A stretch of 64,000 bases of DNA from Cupriavidus basilensis (GCF_008801925.2 NZ_CP062804.1:868001-932000); one strand, 5' to 3'; shown: positions 8,547-19,550, counted from the stretch's first letter. Numbers and translations: made by a program. Notes: generated by a model not told the origin, from the letters alone.

Positions 8547-8684
8547 TTATGGCTGCTGCGGCTGCGCGGCAACCGGCAATTCCTGGCGCAGCGCCGGATG
8601 GTGGCGGTTCACGCTTCTCGCCCCGAGGACCAGCGCCAGCAGAAACGCCAGCAAGTACGCCGCAAACGTAATGGTTGCTTCCAT
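8547..8684 (-). CDS. Small single-helix membrane protein (45 aa)
   Basis: A short frame starting at MEATITFAAYLLAFLLALV encodes one hydrophobic helix followed by a polar, Pro/Gln-rich tail. A GAGGGG ribosome site lies about eight bases before the ATG, which supports translation. A longer upstream start exists but would add a basic, low-complexity segment. No family is recognised. It is convergent with the preceding GntR gene. Confidence 0.4.
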   Translation of the reverse strand: MEATITFAAYLLAFLLALVLGARSVNRHHPALRQELPVAAQPQQP

Positions 8685-8827
8685 CTCTGACCCCTCGATG
8701 CGCGTTCGCGCTATTTTTTTGCTAGCCGCGAGTATGCGCAATAGCACACCTGGCCCGCTACCACTCGACGGAGGGGGGTGTGGCCCGAATCACAACGTGG
8801 TTGGCTGCATAGCCAGCCAGGTACATG

Positions 8828-8880
8828 GGTGTTGACTTCGGGGTGTTGACTTCGCTTGTGTCCTGATGGGTCCTGATGGC
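8828..8880. repeat. Two adjacent short tandem duplications
   Basis: GGTGTTGACTTCG occurs at 8828-8840 and again at 8842-8854. It is followed by TCCTGATGGG at 8861 and TCCTGATGGC at 8871. Both duplications lie in the region upstream of the metal-type operator and the TonB receptor cluster. Each copy of the first repeat carries a TTGACT that could serve as a -35 element. Confidence 0.6.
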
Positions 8881-8884
8881 ACAC

Positions 8885-8901
8885 TTGCAACATTGTTGCA
8901 A
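8885..8901. promoter_or_regulatory. Perfect palindrome upstream of the TonB-receptor gene pair
   Basis: TTGCAACATTGTTGCAA is a perfect 7-bp inverted repeat around ATT, 22 bases before the small Cys/His-rich gene that leads the TonB-receptor pair. Its size and symmetry suit a Fur-superfamily (for example Zur-like) or other metal-responsive operator. The assignment to a specific regulator is a guess. Confidence 0.5.
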
Positions 8902-8922
8902 AAATAGAAACCTGGGCCGCTC

Positions 8923-9297
8923 ATGGCCCCTCGCTCTCGCCCTCCCAGCCATCCCATGTGGCGACGCCCGTTAGTGCTCCTGCTCTGCGTGTTCCTGCTC
9001 TTCGGGCAGGCGGGTGCGGTCGTCCACGCGCTTTCCCATCTCCACGCGTCCCAGCAGAGCAATCCATGCGCTGCACCGGCTGACATTGAGCAGTGCGGGC
9101 CCGGCCACGACGCCTGCCTGCAATGCCTGGCCTTCGCCGCCGCCGCCGTGGGCATGCCGTCGATGGCTTGCTGGCTGCTGCTCGTCAGTTTCCGCCGCTG
9201 GCATTATCCGCTGCTCGCCGAGCGGCACATCGCGCCCATCGCCTCGCCACGGCCCCGCAGCCGTGGCCCCCCTCTGACTGGCGGATTGTTCGCTTGA
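8923..9297 (+). CDS. Small Cys/His-rich membrane-associated protein (DUF2946-like)
   Basis: A 124-residue protein with a hydrophobic N-terminal segment (RRPLVLLLCVFLLFGQAGAVVHA) followed by a cluster of possible metal ligands: HALSHLH, then C, C, GHDAC and QC within about 40 residues. A second hydrophobic stretch follows around ACWLLLVSF. Proteins of this general make-up (DUF2946 and similar) often precede TonB-dependent receptors for metals. It lies 58 bases ahead of such a receptor and downstream of a perfect palindrome. A role in metal handling is inferred from context. Family membership is uncertain. Confidence 0.6.
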   Translation: MAPRSRPPSHPMWRRPLVLLLCVFLLFGQAGAVVHALSHLHASQQSNPCAAPADIEQCGPGHDACLQCLAFAAAAVGMPSMACWLLLVSFRRWHYPLLAERHIAPIASPRPRSRGPPLTGGLFA

Positions 9298-9355
9298 TGC
9301 ATGCGCGCGCGCCTGAAGGCCGTGCGCGACATTCCCATTCCAGCAGAGGCACCCC

Positions 9356-11545
9356 ATGTCCCGTTTTCCGCTTCGAGCCATCGCGGCCGGCGCCGCGTCG
9401 GCGCTCGCCCTGTCCGCCCACGCGCAGTCATCGCCGGCCGACCCGTCTTCTTCCGTGCAATCCTCGCCATCGGCACTCGCCCCGGCACCCGCGCCGGCAG
9501 CCAGCGCCAAGGCCCTGAATGCCGTCGTGGTCACCGCCAAGCGGCTCGACGAGGCGCGCAACGCCTTGTCGCCCGATACCGGCAGCTCGGTCTATCGTTT
9601 CGACAGCGAAGACATCAACGCGCTGCCACTGGGAGAGAACACCCCGTTGAACCAGGTCCTGCTCCAGGCCCCGGGCGTGGTGCAGGATTCCTTTGGCCAG
9701 TTGCACGTGCGCGGCGATCACGCCAACCTGCAGTACCGCATCAACGGCGTCATCATTCCCGAGCCGATCAGCGGCTTCGGTCAGATGCTGGACACGCGTT
9801 TCGCGGACGAAATCAAGCTGCTGACCGGCGCGCTGCCGGCGCAGTATGGCTATCGCACGGCGGGCATCGTTGACATCCGGACTAAGGGCGCGGCCACCGA
9901 TGAAGAAGGCACGCCCAAGGCCATCGGCGGCGAGATCGGCACGGTGATCGGCAGCCATGCCGATCACGAGGCCAATGGCTATCTGCAAGGCGCCAAGGGC
10001 CCGTTCAGCTACTTCCTGAGCGGCTCCTTCAACGAGAGCAACCTCGGGATCGAGAACCCCACCTCCAGCCGCAACGCCATCCATGATCACACGGACCAAG
10101 GCAAGGCCTTTGGCATGCTGTCCTACCTGATCAATCCGGACAGCCGGGTGAGCTTCATGTTTGGCAGCGCCGACAACCGCTTCCAGATTCCGAACCGGCC
10201 GGGCCTGTCGCCATCGTTTACCATCGACGGCGTGGCCACGCCGCCCTCCGACCAGCTCAACGCCAACCAGCGCGAGAAGACAGACTTCCAGATCCTGTCT
10301 TACCAGAACAAGGTGTCGGCTGCGCTCGATTACCAGGTGTCGCTCTTCCACCGCACCAGCCGCGTCGACTACATGCCTGACCCGATTGGCGACCTGGCCT
10401 ATAACGGCGTCGCCGCCAATATCACCCGCAAGAACGAAGCCTATGGCGTACAGGCCGATGGCAGTTATGTGCTCAACGCGAGCCATACACTGCGCTCCGG
10501 CCTGTTCGTGCAGCGGGAGCATTACAGTGTGGGCAATAACTCCAGCGTGCTTCCCGCCGACGCCGACGGCAACCAGACCAGCGGGGTGCCATTCACCATC
10601 GTGGATAACTCCAGTAACACGGGAACCACAATGGGCGTCTACCTGCAGGACGAATGGAAGGCCACCGACAAGTTGACGGTCAACTACGGCGCGCGCTATG
10701 ACCATGTGAATACCGTGGTCAGCGAGCAGCAGTTGAGCCCGCGCTTGGGGCTCACCTACGATCTCACCAACGTCACCCGCCTGCACGCCGGCTACGCGCG
10801 CTATTTCACGCCTCCGCCCACGGAAAAGATCAATACCACGTCGGTAGCCCTGTTCCAGGGAACCACCAATGCCTTGCCGTCCGATGCCAACACGGCGGTG
10901 CGCTCGGAACGGTCGGACTATTTCGACATCGGCGTCTCCCACCAGGCCACCCGCAACCTGACGCTGGGCCTGGATGCCTACTACCGCAAGGTGCGCCATC
11001 TGCAAGACGAAGGGCAGTTCGGCAATGCGCTGATCTTCTCTTCGTTCAATTACGACGACGGCAAGGTCTACGGGCTGGAAGGCACGGCCAACTACCGGCA
11101 GGGGAGTTTTGCCGCCTATGCCAACCTGAGTGTCTCGCGTGCCATAGCCAAGGGCATTGAGACCGGCCAGTTCAACTTCGGTCCAGATGAACTGGCCTAT
11201 ATCGCCAGCAACTGGGTCCACCTTGATCATGACCAGACGGTAGCCGGCTCCTTCGGCACCTCCTACCTGTGGCGCGGTACGTTGCTCACCGCTGATGCCC
11301 TGTTCGGAAGTGGCTTGCGCAACGGCTTTGCCAATACCACTCACCTGCCGGCCTACTTCCAGGTCAATGCTGGCGTGGCACACACATTCGATACGCCTGT
11401 CATCGGTAAATTCAAGGTGCGATTCACGGTGATCAACCTGTTCGATCGCTCCTACCAGCTACGCGATGGCACCGGCATTGGCGTGGGCGCGCCGCAGTAT
11501 GCACCGCGGCGCAGCTTCTACGTGGCGTTGTCAAAGCCATTCTGA
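9356..11545 (+). CDS. TonB-dependent outer-membrane receptor
   Basis: A 729-residue protein with a signal peptide (AAGAASALALSAHAQ). A Pro/Ala/Ser-rich linker and a TonB-box-like LNAVVVTAKR come next. The plug domain follows, with LNQVLLQAPGVVQDSFGQLHVRGDHANLQYRINGV (split motif at about residues 100-135) and the IKLLTGALPAQYGYRTAGIVDI block. The rest is a beta-barrel with alternating aromatic strands that ends in Phe (VALSKPF), the usual BAM signal. It imports a scarce ligand, probably a metal or metal complex given the small Cys/His-rich neighbour. The ligand itself is not determined. Confidence 0.93.
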   Translation: MSRFPLRAIAAGAASALALSAHAQSSPADPSSSVQSSPSALAPAPAPAASAKALNAVVVTAKRLDEARNALSPDTGSSVYRFDSEDINALPLGENTPLNQVLLQAPGVVQDSFGQLHVRGDHANLQYRINGVIIPEPISGFGQMLDTRFADEIKLLTGALPAQYGYRTAGIVDIRTKGAATDEEGTPKAIGGEIGTVIGSHADHEANGYLQGAKGPFSYFLSGSFNESNLGIENPTSSRNAIHDHTDQGKAFGMLSYLINPDSRVSFMFGSADNRFQIPNRPGLSPSFTIDGVATPPSDQLNANQREKTDFQILSYQNKVSAALDYQVSLFHRTSRVDYMPDPIGDLAYNGVAANITRKNEAYGVQADGSYVLNASHTLRSGLFVQREHYSVGNNSSVLPADADGNQTSGVPFTIVDNSSNTGTTMGVYLQDEWKATDKLTVNYGARYDHVNTVVSEQQLSPRLGLTYDLTNVTRLHAGYARYFTPPPTEKINTTSVALFQGTTNALPSDANTAVRSERSDYFDIGVSHQATRNLTLGLDAYYRKVRHLQDEGQFGNALIFSSFNYDDGKVYGLEGTANYRQGSFAAYANLSVSRAIAKGIETGQFNFGPDELAYIASNWVHLDHDQTVAGSFGTSYLWRGTLLTADALFGSGLRNGFANTTHLPAYFQVNAGVAHTFDTPVIGKFKVRFTVINLFDRSYQLRDGTGIGVGAPQYAPRRSFYVALSKPF

Positions 11546-11623
11546 GCGCGGGGGGCGGCGCGCGGCGTTGGCCTGCGTCGTCCTCCCCCTCCCCCTTACC
11601 CCCTTAGCGTCGATCTAACCGCT

Positions 11624-12562
11624 CTACACAGCCGAGGCTTTCACCGCCCCATTGGCAAAGAAAGCCTGCAGGTTTTCAAACACCAGATCCGCCATCGCAT
11701 TGCGCGTCTCGTGCGTGGCGCTGGCGATATGCGGCAGCAGCACGACGTTGTCCAGCGCAAACAGCGCCTGCGGTACCTGCGGCTCGTTCTCGAACACATC
11801 CAGCCCGGCGCCTGCAATGCGCCCCTGCACCAGCGCATCCACCAGCGCGGTTTCGTCGACCACGGTGCCGCGCGCGATATTGATCAGGAAGCCGCTCGGG
11901 CCCAGCGCGTCGAGTACCTCGGCCGATACCAGGTGCAGCGTCTCGGGGCCGCCCGCGGTGGCGATGACCAGGAAGTCCGCCCACTTGGCCAGCTCGGTCA
12001 GGGAAGGCTCATGGCGGTAGGGCGCATCCTGCGCGGGGCGGCGGCTGTGGTAGCGCACTTTCATGTCGAAGCCCGCGCCGCGCTGTGCAATGACGCGTCC
12101 GATGCGGCCCATGCCGACAATGCCCATGCGCTTGCCGCTGACGCGGGTGGCGAGCGGGAACTGCGCCTTTGGCCACTCGCCGCGCCGCACGAAGCGGTCG
12201 GCCGCGCTGAAGCCGCGCGCCACGTCCATCAGCAGTCCGAAGGCCGTATCGGCCACGCAATCGTTGAGCACGTCGGGCGTATAGCCAACGGCGATGCCGC
12301 GCGCGCGCGCGGCGTCCAGATCGATCTTGTCGAGGCCCACGCCAAAGCTGGAGATAACCTTCAGGTTTGGCATGGCCGCGATCATCGCTGCGTCGACGCC
12401 GATCGCGGCGCGCGTGGTCAGTGCGGCGAACTCGCCGCCGTGGCTGGCCAGGAAGGCAGCGGGGTCGGTCTCGGCCCACAGCGGGTGAACGTCGTAGTGC
12501 TCGGCGAGGCTGGCTTCAAGCGCGGCGGGCAGGCGTCCGTGCTGGGCAAGGCGTGGTTTCAT
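11624..12562 (-). CDS. D-isomer-specific 2-hydroxyacid dehydrogenase (GhrB-like)
   Basis: A 312-residue NAD(P)-dependent dehydrogenase starting at MKPRLAQHG. The Rossmann motif GMGRIG is near residues 150-155. The catalytic residues are visible as R231 (NIARGTVVD), E260 (DVFENEP) and H278 (LPHIAS). Sequence features fit the glyoxylate/hydroxypyruvate or 2-ketogluconate reductase group. It is the last gene of a minus-strand run with Bug proteins, an RraA-like protein and a sugar-acid-type dehydratase, so a role in sugar-acid breakdown is likely. The first ~40 residues of the longer frame are not family-like and were dropped. Confidence 0.92.
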   Translation of the reverse strand: MKPRLAQHGRLPAALEASLAEHYDVHPLWAETDPAAFLASHGGEFAALTTRAAIGVDAAMIAAMPNLKVISSFGVGLDKIDLDAARARGIAVGYTPDVLNDCVADTAFGLLMDVARGFSAADRFVRRGEWPKAQFPLATRVSGKRMGIVGMGRIGRVIAQRGAGFDMKVRYHSRRPAQDAPYRHEPSLTELAKWADFLVIATAGGPETLHLVSAEVLDALGPSGFLINIARGTVVDETALVDALVQGRIAGAGLDVFENEPQVPQALFALDNVVLLPHIASATHETRNAMADLVFENLQAFFANGAVKASAV

Positions 12563-12614
12563 GAGAAGAGGTCCAGATGGTGAACATGGTGATGGTGGTC
12601 CGGCGGTGCTTGCT

Positions 12615-13610
12615 TCAGTCTGCGCTGAGCTTGTTGTCCTGGATGATCTTGGCGTAGCGCTTGCGATCCGTGGCAATCAGGTCGGCGAACTGCGTGGGCG
12701 TGCTTCCTACGGGAATGGCGCCTTGCGCAATCAGTTGCTCCTTCACCGCCGGCATCGCCACCACTTCCTTCACGCCGGCGGCGATCTTGTCGACGATGTC
12801 CTTGGGGGTGCCGGCCGGCGCCAGCAGGCCGACCCACGATCCCGACTCGGCGCCGGTGATGCCCGCCTCTGCCAGCGTTGGCACATCCGGCAGCGCGGGC
12901 GAGCGGACCTTGCTGGTCACGGCCAGCGCGCGCAGCTTGCCGGATTTCACATGGCCGGCGGTTTCCAGGATCGAGGCGAACAGCATGTCCACATTGCCCG
13001 CCATCAGGTCGCTCATGGCCGCGCCGCCGCCCTTGTAGGGCACATGCAGCAGGTCGGTGCCGGTAGCTGCCTTGAAGATCTCGGCCGACAGATGCGGCGA
13101 GCCGCCGCTGCCCGAGCTGGCATAGGTCAGCTTGCCGGGCTGCGCCTTGGCCAGCGCCACCAGTTCCTTCGGATTCCTGGCCGGCAGTTTGGGCGTTACC
13201 ACCAGGGCAAAGGGCAACTCCGCCATCAGGCTGACCGGCACGAAGGCAGCCGGGTCATAGTTGAGCTTCTTGTAAAGCGAGGGATTGATCGATTGCGTGC
13301 CGACATTGCCGGCCACCAGCGTGTAGCCATCCGGCTTGGCGCGGGACACGATATCCAGCCCGACATTGCCGGCCGCGCCGGGGCGGTTGTCCACCAGTAC
13401 CGGCTGGCCCCAGAGTTGCGAGAGCCGCAGCGCCACCAGGCGGGTGCCCACGTCGGTGCCGCCACCAGGGGCGAACGGCAGGATGATGGTCACCGGCTTG
13501 GTCGGCCAGGCAACGCCGGGCTGGGCCTGCGCGGCGGGCAGCCAGGCCCCGATGGCCAGGGCGACCAGGGCCGCGCGGCGGCTAACTGTGGGGGTGTAGA
13601 GCGAGCGCAT
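12615..13610 (-). CDS. Bug/TctC-family periplasmic solute-binding protein
   Basis: A 331-residue protein with a signal peptide (RRAALVALAIGAWLPAAQAQ). Mature-domain motifs are IILPFAPGGGTDVGTRL, VDNRPGAAGNVGLDIV, SSGSGGSPHLSAE and ALPDVPTLAEAG. It is the first of three tandem Bug genes in this cluster and would bind a carboxylate ligand in the periplasm. No TctA/TctB permease genes are nearby, a common situation in Burkholderiales. The start at 13610 is set by the signal peptide. Confidence 0.92.
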   Translation of the reverse strand: MRSLYTPTVSRRAALVALAIGAWLPAAQAQPGVAWPTKPVTIILPFAPGGGTDVGTRLVALRLSQLWGQPVLVDNRPGAAGNVGLDIVSRAKPDGYTLVAGNVGTQSINPSLYKKLNYDPAAFVPVSLMAELPFALVVTPKLPARNPKELVALAKAQPGKLTYASSGSGGSPHLSAEIFKAATGTDLLHVPYKGGGAAMSDLMAGNVDMLFASILETAGHVKSGKLRALAVTSKVRSPALPDVPTLAEAGITGAESGSWVGLLAPAGTPKDIVDKIAAGVKEVVAMPAVKEQLIAQGAIPVGSTPTQFADLIATDRKRYAKIIQDNKLSAD

Positions 13611-13690
13611 GTCTTGTCTCCGAAAGTACGGCTTGATGGCCGGGCGCCATGGCGCCGGCACGCATGGGTTGGTGGCTGCCCGGTGGCAAC

Positions 13691-14680
13691 TCACTCGGGC
13701 TGGATGCCCGCATCCTTGGCCACCTTGGCCCACTTGCCCATTTCCACCTGCAGGAAACTGGCGAATTGCGCGGGTGTGCCGCCTGCGGGTTCGATGCCGG
13801 CGTTCTGCAGGCGCTCGCGCACATCGGGCGAAGAAAGCGCCTTGTTGATCTCGGCGTTGAGCTTGTCCACCACCGCCTTGGGGGTGCCGGCCGGGGCCAG
13901 CACGCCACCCCAGGTGCTGGTCTCATAGCCGGGCAGCCCGGCCTGCGCCATGGTCGGCACCTGCGGCGCGGCCGATGAGCGCTTGGCGGTCGTCACCGCC
14001 AGCGGGCGCACCTTGCCGCCCTTGACCTGCGGCCCGATGGCGGCAACGGTGTCGAACATCAGCGACACGCGGCCGCTGGTCAGGTCCGGATGCGCCAGCG
14101 TGCTGCCCTTGTACGGGATGTGGACCATGTCGATGCCCGTCATGCTCTTGAACAGCTCACCCGAGAAATGCGGCGCGCCGCCCGAACCGCTGGACGCGAA
14201 CGACAGCTTGCCCGGGTTGGCCTTGCCGTAGGCGATCAGTTCCTTGACGGACGTAACCGGCAGGGAAGGGGACACCACCAGCATCAGCGGCACCACGTGG
14301 GTCAGCGCCACCGGCTCGAAGCTCTTGATGGTGTCGAAGGGCAGCTTCTTCACCATGCTGGGATTGATGGCGTGGCTGCTGGCCACCAGCGCCAGCATGT
14401 AGCCGTCCGGCGCGCTCTTGGCGACGAGGTCGGTGCCGATGATGCCGGTGGCGCCGGGGCGGTTGTCCACCACCACGGACTGGCCCCAGGCTTCGGTCAT
14501 CTTCTGGCCCACCAGCCGCGCCACCAGGTCGATGGCGCCGCCGGGGGAGGCGGGGACGATGATGGTAATGGTCTTGGTGGGGTAGCTGGCTTCGGCGGCA
14601 TGGGTGGCGGGGGCGGCCAAGGCGAGTGCGGCCGCGATGCCCGCTAGCGCTCGTGCGATGGGTTTGGTATGGATGTGCAT
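13691..14680 (-). CDS. Bug/TctC-family periplasmic solute-binding protein
   Basis: A 329-residue protein with signal peptide (IARALAGIAAALALAAPATHAAE) and the Bug motifs IIVPASPGGAIDLVARL, VDNRPGATGIIGTDLV, FASSGSGGAPHFSGE and APQVPTMAQAG. It is clearly diverged from the two adjacent Bug paralogues, so this is not a recent tandem duplication. It probably supplies a related substrate to the same catabolic cluster. Confidence 0.92.
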   Translation of the reverse strand: MHIHTKPIARALAGIAAALALAAPATHAAEASYPTKTITIIVPASPGGAIDLVARLVGQKMTEAWGQSVVVDNRPGATGIIGTDLVAKSAPDGYMLALVASSHAINPSMVKKLPFDTIKSFEPVALTHVVPLMLVVSPSLPVTSVKELIAYGKANPGKLSFASSGSGGAPHFSGELFKSMTGIDMVHIPYKGSTLAHPDLTSGRVSLMFDTVAAIGPQVKGGKVRPLAVTTAKRSSAAPQVPTMAQAGLPGYETSTWGGVLAPAGTPKAVVDKLNAEINKALSSPDVRERLQNAGIEPAGGTPAQFASFLQVEMGKWAKVAKDAGIQPE

Positions 14681-14799
14681 GTTGTCTCCTGCACGCAGAC
14701 GGATTTGTTGTCGTGATGGACTTTGCTGCCTTTCTCGCTTGGGGGAGAGGCAGCAAAGCCTTCGTCATTCCGGACGGCTTTGACGCATCAAACCAGCCA

Positions 14800-15804
14800 T
14801 CAATTGGCCGTCGCCCCCGATGTCTTCACCAGTTCGGCCCAGCGCGGGATCTCCTTGCCCATGAACGCCGCGAGTTCGGCGGGGCTGCTGCCCACCACTT
14901 CCATGCCAAGCTGCTGCGTCATGCGTTGCTGCACGGCGGGCTGCTTCAACGCGCGCACTACTTCGGTGTTCAGCCGCTGCACCACGTCCTTCGGCGTGCC
15001 GTGCGGCGCGTACAGCGCCTGCCACGACACCATCTCGAAGCCCGGCACGCCAGCCTCGGCCATGGTCGGCACATTGGGCGCCAGCGCGGAGCGCTTGGGC
15101 GAGGTCACGGCCAGCGCGCGCAGCTTGCCGGCCTTGATCATGGCGTCGCCCGCGGTCAGCTGGTCAAAGAGAAAGGGAACGAGGCCGGCGGCCACGTCCT
15201 GGATCGCCTGCGGGCTGCCCTTGTAAGGCACGTGGGTCATCGGCACCTTGATCATGTCGGCGAACAGCTCACCCGCCAGATGCGTCGAAGTGCCCGCGCC
15301 CGACGACGCGAAGCTCAGGCCCGGATGGCTCTTCGCGTAGGCGATCAACTCCTTCACGTTGTGGATCGGCAGCTTGGCGTCGACCATCAGCACATTGGGC
15401 ACGTAGGCGATCAGGCAGACCGGCTCGAAATCCTTGACCGGGTCGTATGAGAGATTCTTGTACAGGCTCGCGTTGATGGCATGCGTGCTGATGGTGCCGC
15501 CAAACAGCGTGTAGCCATCCGGCTTGGCGCGCGCCACGTAGCCAGCGCCCACCGCGCCGGCCGCACCGGGCCGGTTCTCGACCACCACCGGCTGGCCCAG
15601 CGCCTTCGAAATCTCCTGCCCGATGGTGCGGGCGACGATATCGGTGGAGCCGCCCGCCGCGAACGGCACCACCCAGGTGATCGGGCGCGACGGCCATTTG
15701 TCCTCGGCCTGCGCGCCGGTACTGAACAGGAACAGGGCGCCGGCCGCGGCCAGCATGCCGAGGGCGGCAACGCGGCGCAGCGCGCCTCGCTTGTTGTGAT
15801 GCAT
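14800..15804 (-). CDS. Bug/TctC-family periplasmic solute-binding protein
   Basis: A 334-residue protein beginning MHHNKRGALRRVAALGML, with a signal peptide ending near GAQAED. Bug motifs are visible as WVVPFAAGGSTDIVART, VENRPGAAGAVGAGYV and APNVPTMAEAG. It lies 137 bases downstream of the RraA-like gene. The Met at 15804 was chosen over 15858 because it puts the basic n-region directly before the hydrophobic core. Confidence 0.92.
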   Translation of the reverse strand: MHHNKRGALRRVAALGMLAAAGALFLFSTGAQAEDKWPSRPITWVVPFAAGGSTDIVARTIGQEISKALGQPVVVENRPGAAGAVGAGYVARAKPDGYTLFGGTISTHAINASLYKNLSYDPVKDFEPVCLIAYVPNVLMVDAKLPIHNVKELIAYAKSHPGLSFASSGAGTSTHLAGELFADMIKVPMTHVPYKGSPQAIQDVAAGLVPFLFDQLTAGDAMIKAGKLRALAVTSPKRSALAPNVPTMAEAGVPGFEMVSWQALYAPHGTPKDVVQRLNTEVVRALKQPAVQQRMTQQLGMEVVGSSPAELAAFMGKEIPRWAELVKTSGATAN

Positions 15805-15909
15805 CTTGTCTCCATCCGTGGCCGCCTTGCCCCTCGCGTCGGGAGCCGGCTGGCTCATGCGTTTGTTTGTGGCTTGCCGAGGCTTGTACGGTCCGGCAGG
15901 CGGCGATGC

Positions 15910-16662
15910 TCAGCGGCCCTTGGCTTCACGCCAGGCGGCAAAGTCCAGCCGGCTTTGCTCCTGGGTCGGCGGATACAGGCCGATGATCGAGCGGCCCTTC
16001 ATCACTTCCTCCGTGACGAAGTCCTCGAACGCGGTCATCTCCACCGCTTCCGCCGCGATTTCCTCGGCCAGGTGGCGCGGCACGATGACCACGCCTTCGG
16101 CATCGCCCACCACCACGTCGCCCGGGAACACCGCCACGTCGCCGCAGCCGATGGGGCCGTTGATCTCGATGGCCTGGTGCAGCGTCAGGTTGGTCGGCGC
16201 GGAGGGGCGATGGTGATAGGCCGGCATGGCCAGCCGCGCAATCTCCGGTGAATCGCGAAAGCCGCCATCGGTGACGACGCCGGCCGCGCCGCGCTGCATC
16301 AGGCGCGTGATCAGGATCGAGCCGGCGGAGGCCGCGCGCGCGTCCTTGCGGCTGTCGATCACCAGCACCGCGCCGCACGGGCACTGCTCAACCGCCTGGC
16401 GCTGCGGATGGTTCGGATCCAGGAACACCGAGATCGGGTTCAGGTCTTCGCGCGCCGGGATGTAACGCAGCGTGAAGGCCTCGCCCACCATGTTGCCGCG
16501 CTCGGGATTGAGCGGATGCACGTCCTGGATGAACTGGTTGCGCAAGCCGCGCTTGAACAGCGCCGTGCACAACGTAGCGGTGCTGACGGTCTTGAACTGG
16601 TCGATGGTCTGCTGGCTGAGCTTGCTGGCCTGGGTCGTGGAATCGGTGATGGTATCGGTCAT
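15910..16662 (-). CDS. RraA-like / HMG-aldolase-type protein
   Basis: A 250-residue protein starting at MTDTITDST. Key parts are GAAGVVTDGGFRD (about residues 125-140), which holds the Arg-Asp pair used by class II pyruvate aldolases of this family. The GDVAVFPGDVVVGDAEGVVIVP block follows at about 172-195. Relatives include 4-hydroxy-4-methyl-2-oxoglutarate/oxaloacetate aldolases and the RNase E inhibitor RraA. In this operon, next to a dehydratase and a 2-hydroxyacid dehydrogenase, a metabolic role on a 2-oxo acid is more likely than RNase control. Only 13 bases separate it from the dehydratase. Confidence 0.88.
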   Translation of the reverse strand: MTDTITDSTTQASKLSQQTIDQFKTVSTATLCTALFKRGLRNQFIQDVHPLNPERGNMVGEAFTLRYIPAREDLNPISVFLDPNHPQRQAVEQCPCGAVLVIDSRKDARAASAGSILITRLMQRGAAGVVTDGGFRDSPEIARLAMPAYHHRPSAPTNLTLHQAIEINGPIGCGDVAVFPGDVVVGDAEGVVIVPRHLAEEIAAEAVEMTAFEDFVTEEVMKGRSIIGLYPPTQEQSRLDFAAWREAKGR

Positions 16663-16675
16663 GATGGGTCCGCTA

Positions 16676-18415
<1,740 letters not shown>

Positions 18416-18511
18416 GCTGTCTCTTCCACGGATGTTGTCATTGGGCCGGACCTCTGGTGCCAGAACCAGGCGGTAGAGATACGACATCTGATATCGTCGG
18501 GAGGATTAAAG

Positions 18512-18527
18512 CACTAATATATTAGTG
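18512..18527. promoter_or_regulatory. Perfect 16-bp palindrome, probable operator of the divergent GntR regulator
   Basis: CACTAATATATTAGTG is a perfect palindrome with no spacer. It sits between the dehydratase start (18415) and the GntR start (18563). FCD-type GntR regulators commonly bind such short palindromes in divergent promoter regions. It probably controls the sugar-acid operon and possibly the regulator itself. Confidence 0.65.
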
Positions 18528-18562
18528 TGTCAAACCGCAAAACTTTCCATTAAACTGCTGCC

Positions 18563-19348
18563 ATGAGACGCAATGCAGCGTCTTTGTGCGTGATGATCCA
18601 CGCCCGTGCAGTGAAATCAGACCGCCCGATGGAAGCCACTGAAGCCACCTTGTCCGCCCCGCAGATTCCGCAGATTCAATTCCAGTTCGACCGCACCCGG
18701 CATGCCGCGCCGCAGGTGTTCGAGCATATGCGGGACATGATCATCTCCATGACGCTGCCCCCCGGCACGGTGCTGTCGCGCACGGATCTCGCCGCGCAAT
18801 ACGGCATCAGCCAGACGCCGGTGCGCGACGCCCTGATGCGGCTCGCCGAGGAAGGGCTGGTCGATATCTTCCCGCAGCACGCCACGGTGGTCAGCCCCAT
18901 CAGCATCGCGCTGGCCCAGCAGGCGCATTTCCTGCGGCGCTCCGTGGAAGTGGAAATCGTGCGCACGCTGGCCGAGGCACCCGACCCCGCGCTGGTGGAG
19001 CGGCTGCGCCTTAGCGTGGCGCGGCAGCAGGCCATGCTGGCCGCCCAGGACTTCGCGGAGTTCTCCCTGTTCGACCAGGCCTTCCACCGCCAGATGTACG
19101 AAGCCGCCCGCGTGCCGGACCTGTGGATGCTGGTGCGCCGCCAGAGCGGCCACCTGGACCGCCTGCGCCGCCTGCACCTGCCGATCGCCGGCAAGGCCAA
19201 CGCGGTCGTGGCGGATCACACTGCCATCGTCGATGCGATCGCCAGCGGCGACCCCGACGCCGCCCAGGCCAGCCTGCGCCGGCATCTTTCCGGCACGCTC
19301 GCCAATCTCGAAGAGATCCGCGCTCGCTACGGAGACTTCCTGCAGTAG
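18563..19348 (+). CDS. GntR-family regulator, FCD subfamily
   Basis: A regulator of up to 261 residues; an alternative start at MEATEATLS (18629) would give 239 residues, and neither start has a strong ribosome site. The winged helix lies near residues 50-115 (GTVLSRTDLAAQYGISQTPVRDALMRLAEEGLV). It is followed by an FCD domain with FDQAFHRQMYEAA and the later DHTAIVDAIASGD, which carry the usual Asp/His ligand residues. It is divergent from the dehydratase-led operon with a perfect palindrome in between, and is the likely substrate-responsive repressor of that operon. Confidence 0.92.
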   Translation: MRRNAASLCVMIHARAVKSDRPMEATEATLSAPQIPQIQFQFDRTRHAAPQVFEHMRDMIISMTLPPGTVLSRTDLAAQYGISQTPVRDALMRLAEEGLVDIFPQHATVVSPISIALAQQAHFLRRSVEVEIVRTLAEAPDPALVERLRLSVARQQAMLAAQDFAEFSLFDQAFHRQMYEAARVPDLWMLVRRQSGHLDRLRRLHLPIAGKANAVVADHTAIVDAIASGDPDAAQASLRRHLSGTLANLEEIRARYGDFLQ

Positions 19349-19550
19349 CAGCAAGCAGCAGTCGGTGCGCCGCAATCGGCACATTGTCGCGGCCTTGCGC
19401 GATACCCGGCAAAGGGCGGCGATCGACGCCCGTGGCTTCGATCGCGGCATCCCTGCCATGAATGTGCCACAAAACCTTCAAGTTGCTGAAACAATAGGCA
19501 GTCCGACCGGATTGGCGGCTGCAAGCCGGTTGGCGGGAAGCGAGGTGCCT

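Noticed and set aside
8547..8747. Longer 66-residue version of the small membrane protein
   Set aside because: The ribosome site and the hydrophobic helix support the ATG at 8684; the extra N-terminal part is basic and unconserved-looking.
9428..11383. Long minus-strand open frame (651 codons) opposite the TonB receptor
   Set aside because: It is an antisense shadow of a high-GC gene: no domain, no ribosome site, and the plus strand encodes a clear receptor.
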